Positions 1 through 5,503 of a stretch of DNA of 5,503 bases are shown piece by piece. The stretch spans positions 1-5,503 of the forward strand of contig WFXT01000232.1 of the NCBI GenBank assembly GCA_015490475.1, in the 5' to 3' direction. The translations under genes were made by a program, and so were the position numbers. How positions within the stretch are numbered: the first letter of the stretch is position 1; every line of letters begins with the position of its first letter. This stretch comes from Bacteroidota bacterium. GTDB lineage: Bacteria > Bacteroidota > Bacteroidia > JAADEI01. The notes under the pieces were generated by a model. It made no database searches, had not been told where the DNA came from, and worked only from the letters and a program-made list of their open reading frames with translations.

Positions 1-1258
1 TAACATATGATGGATTGTGCACTCTGATTACCGTAGGTTCAATATAATAACCTTCCTTATCAGAATAGCCACCACCAAAGATAAATTCCTGGCCATCCTG
101 CTTTGCTTTCTCAATGTATGATACTATCTTGTTATATGCAGCCCTATCTATCACAGCGTTCATAAAGTTCCTAAAGTCCTCCACTGGACCTATCTTGATT
201 GTTTCTAATTCAGCGACAAATAGTTCTTTGAACTCCTTCCATCTGCTTTCCGGAATATATGCACGAGAGGCAGCAGAACATTTCTGTCCTTGATATTCAA
301 AGGCGCCACGAATCAGGTTGGCAACAGTGGCACGCAAGTCAGCAGAAGGATGCATAACCACAAAGTCCTTACCACCCGTTTCGCCAACAATACGTGGATA
401 TGCCTTATAATTCCGTATGTTTGCACCTATCTTTTCCCACATCCACTGGAAGGTTGATGTGCTACCAGTGAAGTGTAATCCTGCGAAATCAGGGTCGCTG
501 AAAACAACCTCTCCTGCAACTGGTCCATCAACGATAATCATATTTATGACACCCGGGGGTAAGCCTGCCTCCTCAAGAACTTTCATTATGACATAAGCGG
601 AATAGACTTGCTGTCTGGCAGGTTTCCAAACAACCGTATTGCCCATTATAGCAGGGGCAGTAGGCAGATTACCACCTATGGAAGTGAAATTGAATGGGGT
701 TACGGCGAAAACAAAACCATCAAGTGGTCTATAGTCCATGTAGTTAGAAAATCCTTCCGGAGATATTGGTTGCTGTTCATACAACCATTGTGCCCAATAT
801 GTATTAAACCTCCAGAAATCTATCAATTCGCATGCTGAATCAATTTCTGCTTGAAAAACATTCTTGCTTTGTCCCAACATAGTGGCTGCATTAATCCAGT
901 ATCTATATTTTTTGGACAGTAGTTCTGCTGCTTTTTGAAAAATTGCCAGCCTTTGCTCCCATGGCGTATTAACCCACTCTTCTCTGGCAAGCATAGCAGC
1001 ATTGATAGCTTCGCGTACATGTTGTTTATCTCCTTTATGATAATATCCAAGCAGATGATTCAGGTCATGCGGTGGTCTTATTTCAACTTTGTTCCCGGTA
1101 AAAATTTCTTTACCTCCAATAATCTGGGGAATCTCAATTATCTCACTTCTCAAACGCTTAATTTCTTCCTTTAGGGCTTTTCTTTCTGGTGTTCCCGGGG
1201 CATAGGAATAAACTGGTTCATTCTTGGGTTCCGGAATATTATGTTTCATCGTGAACAT
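1..1258 (-). CDS. pruA: L-glutamate gamma-semialdehyde (delta-1-pyrroline-5-carboxylate) dehydrogenase, N-terminal ~419 residues, cut by window edge
   Basis: Cytosolic NAD-dependent aldehyde dehydrogenase that oxidises glutamate semialdehyde, the open form of pyrroline-5-carboxylate, to glutamate in the second step of proline breakdown. The reverse-strand reading frame stays open from 1258 to the left edge. The N-terminus (NEPVYSYAPGTPER, then GNKVEIRPPHD) matches the group 1, eukaryote-like P5C dehydrogenases, not the fused PutA type. Visible motifs in order: NAATMLGQSKN, VTPFNFTSIGG, the cofactor-binding FTGSTSTF, the VGETGGKDF segment with conserved Glu293, and EYQGQKCSAASR with catalytic Cys327. 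The visible part ends at PTVIRVHNPSYV, so about 120 C-terminal residues are missing compared with the usual ~540. Two in-frame ATGs lie at 1258 and 1249. I chose 1258 because a -7 element ends 17 bases upstream, but 1249 is possible. Neither has a clear Shine-Dalgarno. The gene is divergent from ileS, with no obvious functional link. Confidence 0.93.
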   Translation of the reverse strand, partial: MFTMKHNIPEPKNEPVYSYAPGTPERKALKEEIKRLRSEIIEIPQIIGGKEIFTGNKVEIRPPHDLNHLLGYYHKGDKQHVREAINAAMLAREEWVNTPWEQRLAIFQKAAELLSKKYRYWINAATMLGQSKNVFQAEIDSACELIDFWRFNTYWAQWLYEQQPISPEGFSNYMDYRPLDGFVFAVTPFNFTSIGGNLPTAPAIMGNTVVWKPARQQVYSAYVIMKVLEEAGLPPGVINMIIVDGPVAGEVVFSDPDFAGLHFTGSTSTFQWMWEKIGANIRNYKAYPRIVGETGGKDFVVMHPSADLRATVANLIRGAFEYQGQKCSAASRAYIPESRWKEFKELFVAELETIKIGPVEDFRNFMNAVIDRAAYNKIVSYIEKAKQDGQEFIFGGGYSDKEGYYIEPTVIRVHNPSYV

Positions 1259-1275
1259 GGCAGTCTGTTTTAGTT

Positions 1276-1283
1276 CAAAGATA
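1276..1283 (-). promoter_or_regulatory. Putative -7 element of the pruA promoter
   Basis: The minus strand reads TATCTTTG, an exact match to the Bacteroidota -7 consensus TAnnTTTG. It would give a leader of roughly 10-14 bases before the ATG at 1258. No TTTG lies at the usual ~19-base spacing upstream; the nearest one is 28 bases away, so the -33 part is weak. The call rests on motif and position only. Confidence 0.45.
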
Positions 1284-1292
1284 GGCAGAAGA

Positions 1293-1300
1293 TAATTTTG
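1293..1300 (+). promoter_or_regulatory. Putative upstream (P1) -7 element for ileS
   Basis: TAATTTTG fits TAnnTTTG exactly. A three-out-of-four match to TTTG (TTAG, 1270-1273) sits exactly 19 bases upstream. If used, it would give a leader of about 85-90 bases before ileS. It lies back to back with the pruA -7 element, with 9 bases between them, so the two promoters could interfere. In an AT-rich spacer one such match can arise by chance. Confidence 0.35.
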
Positions 1301-1367
1301 TGAAGATGAGGCAAACAACAACCTTTTTGCTATTACTCAGATAGGCTTAGGTTCCACTTATTCAACA

Positions 1368-1375
1368 TACCTTTG
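1368..1375 (+). promoter_or_regulatory. Putative proximal (P2) -7 element for ileS
   Basis: TACCTTTG matches TAnnTTTG exactly. It would start transcription near 1381, giving a leader of about 12-15 bases before the ileS ATG, similar to the short leaders inferred for the neighbouring genes. The -33 half is imperfect: TTAG at 1347-1350 with a 17-base spacer. I consider it the likelier of the two ileS promoter candidates. Confidence 0.45.
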
Positions 1376-1394
1376 TATAATAATTGCAGGGCTT

Positions 1395-4300
1395 ATGGCA
1401 GAAAGGAAGTTCAGACAATATGACTCAATGAAATGGTCTGAGTGGGAAGAGGAAATATTACAATTCTGGAAAGAAAACAAGATATTTGAAAAGAGTGTGG
1501 AAAATAATAAGACCGGACAGCTTTTTTCCTTTTATGAAGGACCACCATCCGCTAATGGCAAACCCGGTATTCATCATGTTCTTTCAAGGACAGTAAAGGA
1601 CCATGTTTGCAGATACAAAACAATGAAAGGATATTATGTTCCGAGGAAAGGTGGCTGGGACACACATGGATTGCCCGTTGAACTGGCTGTTGAGAAAAAA
1701 TTGGGTATCAGAAAGACAGACATTGGTGTAAAAATATCTGTGGCAGAATTTAATAAAGAGTGCGAACAGGAAGTATTCAAATACAAACGAGCGTGGGAAG
1801 AACTAACTGAACGAATGGGTTTCTGGATAGACCTTGAGAACGCTTATATAACCTGTGACAGGGACTACATAGAGAGTCTCTGGTGGGCTTTAAAAAAATT
1901 GTATGAAAAGGGATTATTATATCAGGACTATACTATTCAACCTTATTCGCCTGCTGCCGGAACTGCTCTTTCAAGTCATGAACTAAACTTACCCGGATGT
2001 TACAGACCCGTTAAGGACCAAACTATCACTGCATTGTTTAAAGACAAAGAAGACGAAAACCTTTACTATCTGGCATGGACGACGACACCATGGACATTAC
2101 CCTCAAACGTAGCACTGGCTGTCGGTCCAGAAATTGAATATGTAGAAGTGGAAACTGTCCATCCTTATACAGGCAAACCCATAAGAGTAATCCTTGCCAA
2201 AGACAGATTACATGCATACTTCAAGCCAGAGAATGAAGGAAAAGATGTATCGGAATATTCCGGCAATAAGTCTGAGTTGCCGTGGAAAGTAGTAAAAACC
2301 TATAAAGGGAAAGAATTAGCTGGGCGCCATTATCATCAATTGATCACTTATGTTACGCCCACCGAAGGGGACCCATTCAGGATAGTGACGGCAGATTTTG
2401 TTTCAACAGAAGAAGGAACAGGTATTGTACACATTGCTCCAGCACATGGCGCCGATGACTTTGCTGTGGCTAAGAAGGAAGGTCTGCCAATGATTCTTCT
2501 CATTGATAAAGAAGGCAGGTTCACGCAAGACGCTGGTGAATTAGCAGGTATCCCAGTGAAAGACTTTTATGACGAAGGGGCTCCCGATGTGGATCAGATT
2601 ATACTAAAGAAGCTCCTTGAAGAAGGGAAAGTATTTAAGGCAGAGAAATATGAACACAATTACCCACATTGCTGGCGTACTGACAAACCAGTTATCTTTT
2701 ATCCTATAAGGTCATGGTTCATAAGAGTAAGTCAATTCAGGGATAAACTTATTGCGCTTAATAAAACGATATGGTGGCAACCGCCAGAAGTGGGTGAGGG
2801 ACGCTTCGGCAAATGGCTTGAAAACGTCATAGACTGGAATCTGTCCAGACAACGATATTGGGGTACACCACTGCCAGTATGGACAACAGAAGATGGAAAA
2901 GAAGTCAAAATCATTGGTTCCTTTGAAGAATTAAGGCAAGAAGTAGAAAAGGCGATAGAGGCGGGCTTTATGAAAGATCCTCTGCCAGAAAACTTTGACC
3001 CACATAGGCCTTATGTAGACGAAATAATTCTTGTGTCAGACAGCGGCAAACCCATGAAGCGAGTTACTGATGTCATTGACGTATGGTTTGATTCTGGGGC
3101 AATGCCCTTCGCACAATGGCACTATCCCTTTGAAAACCAGAACATATTCACAGAAAGATTCCCTGCTGACTTTATAGCTGAAGGTATTGACCAGACCAGA
3201 GGGTGGTTCTACACACTGCATGTTCTTGCTACTCTGCTCTTTGACTCAGTGGCATATAAAAGTGTGATAGTCAACGGACTGGTCCTTGATAGACATGGCA
3301 ACAAGATGTCAAAACGGTTGGGCAACGTAGTTGAACCAATGTCCCTATTTGATAAATATGGGGCAGATGCAGTCAGATGGTATATGATGGTGGTTAATCC
3401 ACCATGGGAAAACTTACGATTTGATGCCGAAGGACCAGCAGAAGTATTGCGTCGTTTCTTTAGGGCATTGTTTAATACATATCAATTTTTTGCTCTATAT
3501 GCCAATGTTGACGGTTTCAGATACGAAGAAGAAGACATTCCTTACGCAGATAGACCATTGATGGACAGATGGCTATTATCCAGAATTCAAACCCTTATTA
3601 AAGAAGTTGATAGTGCTTATGAGAAATATGAACCAACAACTGCAGCAAGATTGATACAAAGATTTGTTATTGATGAACTCAGTAATTGGTATGTGCGACT
3701 ATCCAGAAGAAGATTCTGGAAATCTGAATACAACTCTGACAAAATCTCTGGCTTCCAGACACTCTGGAAAGCCCTTGAAACAGTAGCTAAGCTAATGGCA
3801 CCAATAGCACCCTTTTATGCTGACAGACTGTATAGAGACCTGTATGAACCTGTTGACCGACCAAGCCAAGAATCTGTCCACTTAGAACGGTTTCCAGAAC
3901 CAGATGAGTCACAGCAAGATAAAGAATTAGAATGGGCTATGGAACTTGTTCAGAATGTGGTTCATCTTGCCCTGTCACTACGCAAAAAGCACAATGTTAA
4001 AGTAAGACAACCATTAGCACGACTCTTAATACTATCATCGGATGAAAAAGCAGCTGATTATGTCGCTATGCTTGAAGATATAATAAAAACAGAGGTTAAT
4101 GTTAAGAATGTTGAAGTAGTTAAGGACACGAGACGTTGGGTGCGCCGCAAAGTGAAACCACGCTTCAACAAATTGGGACCACGTTTTGGTAAGAAAGTTA
4201 AAGAAATTGCTGAATTAATCAACAACCTTGATAGTGAAACAGTTGAGGAATTCCTCAATAAGGGTCAATGGACATTTACACTTTCAGATGGGCAAGAGGT

Positions 4301-4667
4301 AACTATAACTACCGATGACGTTGATATAATTCACGAGAATATAGAGGGTTGGATAAGTGATTCCGAAGGTCCAATTACAGTGGCTCTTGACATCAACATA
4401 ACAGAGGACCTGCTTCATGAAGGAATGGCTCGTGAACTGGTCAATCGCATCCAGAAAGTGAGAAAAGATAAAAATCTGGATGTTGTGGATAGAATTAAAT
4501 TGTTTATTGAGGACCAAGAATGGATCAAGCCTGTAATTACGAAATTTGGGGATTACATAAGCAATGAGACCTTGGCGAAAGAAATCCTGATTGTCAGTGA
4601 ACTGACTAATGGAACAGAGATTGACGTTTATGGAAAAACCTTGAAAGTTGATGTTGCCAAAGTATAA
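1395..4667 (+). CDS. ileS: Isoleucyl-tRNA synthetase, type 2 (IleRS2), with swapped GIHH signature
   Basis: Cytosolic class I synthetase that activates isoleucine with ATP and charges tRNA-Ile; essential for translation. At 1090 residues it has the length of the large, eukaryote-like type 2 enzymes. In order: the N-terminal catalytic half with GPPSANGK at 49-56 and the signature GIHH at 58-61, where most class I enzymes have HXGH; the CP1 editing domain with the Thr-rich WTTTPWTLPSN (228-238) and HIAPAHGADD ending in Asp354-Asp355, so editing looks intact; HCWRTD (425-430), where a zinc-ribbon type would have a second Cys; VWFDSG (563-568); EGIDQTRGWFY from 596; KMSKR intact at 637-641; anticodon-binding helices with NWYVRLSRRRFW (764-775); HNVKVRQPL from 866; and a C-terminal extension typical of type 2 enzymes. 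The ATG at 1395 has AGGG only three bases upstream, so Shine-Dalgarno support is poor, as is usual in this phylum. The end overlaps lspA. Confidence 0.97.
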   Translation: MAERKFRQYDSMKWSEWEEEILQFWKENKIFEKSVENNKTGQLFSFYEGPPSANGKPGIHHVLSRTVKDHVCRYKTMKGYYVPRKGGWDTHGLPVELAVEKKLGIRKTDIGVKISVAEFNKECEQEVFKYKRAWEELTERMGFWIDLENAYITCDRDYIESLWWALKKLYEKGLLYQDYTIQPYSPAAGTALSSHELNLPGCYRPVKDQTITALFKDKEDENLYYLAWTTTPWTLPSNVALAVGPEIEYVEVETVHPYTGKPIRVILAKDRLHAYFKPENEGKDVSEYSGNKSELPWKVVKTYKGKELAGRHYHQLITYVTPTEGDPFRIVTADFVSTEEGTGIVHIAPAHGADDFAVAKKEGLPMILLIDKEGRFTQDAGELAGIPVKDFYDEGAPDVDQIILKKLLEEGKVFKAEKYEHNYPHCWRTDKPVIFYPIRSWFIRVSQFRDKLIALNKTIWWQPPEVGEGRFGKWLENVIDWNLSRQRYWGTPLPVWTTEDGKEVKIIGSFEELRQEVEKAIEAGFMKDPLPENFDPHRPYVDEIILVSDSGKPMKRVTDVIDVWFDSGAMPFAQWHYPFENQNIFTERFPADFIAEGIDQTRGWFYTLHVLATLLFDSVAYKSVIVNGLVLDRHGNKMSKRLGNVVEPMSLFDKYGADAVRWYMMVVNPPWENLRFDAEGPAEVLRRFFRALFNTYQFFALYANVDGFRYEEEDIPYADRPLMDRWLLSRIQTLIKEVDSAYEKYEPTTAARLIQRFVIDELSNWYVRLSRRRFWKSEYNSDKISGFQTLWKALETVAKLMAPIAPFYADRLYRDLYEPVDRPSQESVHLERFPEPDESQQDKELEWAMELVQNVVHLALSLRKKHNVKVRQPLARLLILSSDEKAADYVAMLEDIIKTEVNVKNVEVVKDTRRWVRRKVKPRFNKLGPRFGKKVKEIAELINNLDSETVEEFLNKGQWTFTLSDGQEVTITTDDVDIIHENIEGWISDSEGPITVALDINITEDLLHEGMARELVNRIQKVRKDKNLDVVDRIKLFIEDQEWIKPVITKFGDYISNETLAKEILIVSELTNGTEIDVYGKTLKVDVAKV

Positions 4668-5268
4668 TAGAATTGTGCCATATGCAGCCTTAGTGCTTTT
4701 CTTATTATTTATTGATCAGGCAACTAAGGTCTGGGTCAAAACCAATATGAGGCTCGGTGAGGAAATATTTGTGTTTCCTTGGTTTCGTATTCATTTCACT
4801 GAAAATCCTGGAATGGCGTTTGGGATATTAATAGGTGGAGAAACAGGCAAAATGTTGCTAAGCATTATCAGAATAATATTGTTCTTTTTCTTTTCCTACC
4901 TTTTATACAAGGAAATCAAAACAGGAGCACCGAAGCTAATTACCATTGGACTTGCATTTATCATCGCTGGAGCTGCCGGCAACCTGATTGATAGCCTGTT
5001 CTACGGAATGTTATTTACTGAAAGTACGTATTGGGAAGTGGCTCGCTTTGACCCTTCTAATGGCTACAGCTCGTTTTTGCATGGTAAAGTGGTTGACATG
5101 CTGTTTTTTCCCATATGGCAAGGAGAATTGCCTGAATGGCTTCCATTAATCGGAGGCAGATACTTCATTTTCTTTGAACCAATCTTCAACCTGGCAGACA
5201 CCTTTATAACACTGGGATTCATTATGTGGCTTGTGGGAAGTGTGTTTTTTGACAAAAGAAAGCAATAA
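4651..5268 (+). CDS. lspA: Lipoprotein signal peptidase (signal peptidase II)
   Basis: Inner-membrane aspartyl protease that removes the signal peptide from lipid-modified prolipoproteins after Lgt has acted. Counting 205 residues from ATG 4651, four membrane segments are visible, near 8-24, 67-86, 96-113 and 182-200. Family motifs are present: IDQATK near the first helix, TENPGMAFG with Asn52, GNLIDS at 110-115, KVVD with catalytic Asp149, and FNLADTFI with catalytic Asp183. The usual Arg after GNxxD is Ser here, and there are long hydrophilic inserts before and after Asp149. Both are features I associate with Bacteroidota LspA, which is longer than the ~165-residue E. coli enzyme. An in-frame TTG at 4648 is an alternative start; I prefer the adjacent ATG. 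The start lies inside ileS (17-base overlap), with only a weak GAAAG upstream, so translation is probably coupled to ileS. The ileS-lspA neighbourhood is common in bacteria. Confidence 0.95.
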   Translation: MLPKYNRIVPYAALVLFLLFIDQATKVWVKTNMRLGEEIFVFPWFRIHFTENPGMAFGILIGGETGKMLLSIIRIILFFFFSYLLYKEIKTGAPKLITIGLAFIIAGAAGNLIDSLFYGMLFTESTYWEVARFDPSNGYSSFLHGKVVDMLFFPIWQGELPEWLPLIGGRYFIFFEPIFNLADTFITLGFIMWLVGSVFFDKRKQ

Positions 5269-5278
5269 ACTATATTTG
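5248..5278 (+). promoter_or_regulatory. Consensus Bacteroidota-type promoter for the downstream cupin gene
   Basis: TTTG at 5248-5251, then exactly 19 bases, then TATATTTG at 5271-5278: both halves match the TTTG / TAnnTTTG consensus of the Bacteroidota primary sigma factor at a usual spacing. The -33 half lies within the last codons of lspA and the -7 half just after its stop codon. Transcription would start near 5284, about 12 bases before the next ATG. This is the strongest promoter match in the window. Confidence 0.65.
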
Positions 5279-5295
5279 TTATAACTTCAGAAACT

Positions 5296-5503
5296 ATGAA
5301 TAAGCCAACCATCATACAATTTCAGCAAATAGGGAATGAAGAAATCGGCTATATTTCTGTGGCGGAACGTAATAATCTTCCCTTTATTCCCAAACGAGTT
5401 TATTGGACATATAAAGTCCCAGAGCATGTCATGCGTGGGGGTCATGCTCATAAAACTTTGCAGCAAATATTGGTGGCGCTCTCAGGTACCCTCGAAATAA
5501 AAG
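5296..5503 (+). CDS. FdtA/QdtA-family sugar 3,4-ketoisomerase (WxcM-like cupin), N-terminal 69 residues, cut by window edge
   Basis: The visible part translates as a small single-domain cupin. RVYWTYKVPEHVMRGGHAHK followed by LQQILVALSGTLEI is the hallmark region of the FdtA/QdtA/WxcM-C family. These enzymes convert dTDP-4-keto-6-deoxyglucose to a 3-keto isomer on the way to dTDP-linked amino sugars (such as Fucp3NAc or Qui3NAc) for surface polysaccharides or S-layer glycans. His50 and His52 in GGHAH correspond to the active-site histidines of the family. About half of the expected ~135-140 residues is present; the rest lies beyond the right edge. Which product isomer is made cannot be read from this fragment, so I give no symbol. 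The gene starts 27 bases after lspA and has its own predicted promoter, so it probably opens a separate sugar-nucleotide unit with genes such as an aminotransferase and an acyltransferase further right; this is inference. Confidence 0.88.
   Translation, partial: MNKPTIIQFQQIGNEEIGYISVAERNNLPFIPKRVYWTYKVPEHVMRGGHAHKTLQQILVALSGTLEIK

Noticed and set aside
608..1174. Small open frames on both strands at 608-838, 823-1050 and 935-1174.
   Set aside because: They lie inside the well-conserved pruA reading frame, have no recognisable protein features, and are shadows of it.
1279..1346. 8-base direct repeat AGATAGGC at 1279-1286 and 1339-1346 in the divergent spacer, possibly operator half-sites.
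   Set aside because: It is short, has only two copies with no inverted symmetry, and one copy overlaps the pruA -7 element. It cannot be told from chance without comparison to relatives.
1376..1381. Perfect TATAAT hexamer upstream of ileS, resembling a sigma-70 -10 box.
   Set aside because: There is no TTGACA-like -35 about 17 bases upstream, and the organism looks like Bacteroidota, whose primary sigma uses TAnnTTTG. The overlapping TACCTTTG is a better explanation.
1301..1394. Possible T-box or other leader riboswitch controlling ileS.
   Set aside because: The leader is at most about 90 bases, I see no T-box core sequence or terminator hairpin, and T-boxes are not expected outside Gram-positive lineages and a few others.
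1395..4667. IleRS2 as a horizontally acquired mupirocin-resistance gene (mupA-like).
   Set aside because: It is the only ileS seen, sits next to lspA in a housekeeping position, has base composition like its neighbours, and type 2 IleRS is normal as the resident copy in this phylum.
5269..5295. Possible terminator between lspA and the cupin gene.
   Set aside because: The 27-base gap has no hairpin followed by a T run. It is better explained by the promoter there.
5064..5315. Minus-strand open frame of 83 codons across the end of lspA and the start of the cupin gene.
   Set aside because: It is antisense to the conserved catalytic region of lspA and to a predicted promoter, with no family resemblance, so it is a shadow frame.

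Overview
The window looks like ordinary chromosomal DNA from a member of the Bacteroidota. Three signs agree. The LspA has the long inserts and the GNLIDS motif that I associate with this phylum. The isoleucyl-tRNA synthetase is the large type 2 form. The gene starts are preceded by TAnnTTTG elements, the -7 box read by the Bacteroidota primary sigma factor. Base composition is moderately AT-rich throughout, with no break that suggests a mobile insertion.

Layout: 1-1258 (minus strand) is the first ~419 codons of a group 1 delta-1-pyrroline-5-carboxylate dehydrogenase (proline catabolism), whose C-terminus lies beyond the left edge. 1259-1394 is a divergent intergenic region with -7 elements facing both ways. 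1395-4667 (plus) is a complete ileS. 4651-5268 (plus) is a complete lspA overlapping the ileS end by 17 bases. 5296-5503 (plus) is the first 69 codons of an FdtA/QdtA-type cupin, a dTDP-sugar 3,4-ketoisomerase, cut by the right edge. There is no gene-free stretch over 300 bases, and I see no tRNA, rRNA, CRISPR array, insertion sequence or convincing terminator.

Function: ileS and lspA form a translationally overlapping housekeeping pair (isoleucine charging and lipoprotein maturation). The cupin gene follows after 27 bases but appears to have its own promoter, a consensus TTFG-type pair (TTTG-N19-TAnnTTTG) straddling the lspA stop codon. It therefore probably begins a separate surface-sugar unit. 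The dehydrogenase is transcribed away from this group and has no obvious functional link to it.

The most notable point is in IleRS: the class I HXGH signature reads GIHH, with its first and third positions exchanged. This variant has been tied to very high mupirocin resistance in some type 2 IleRS enzymes. I see no sign of a wholly new system here.
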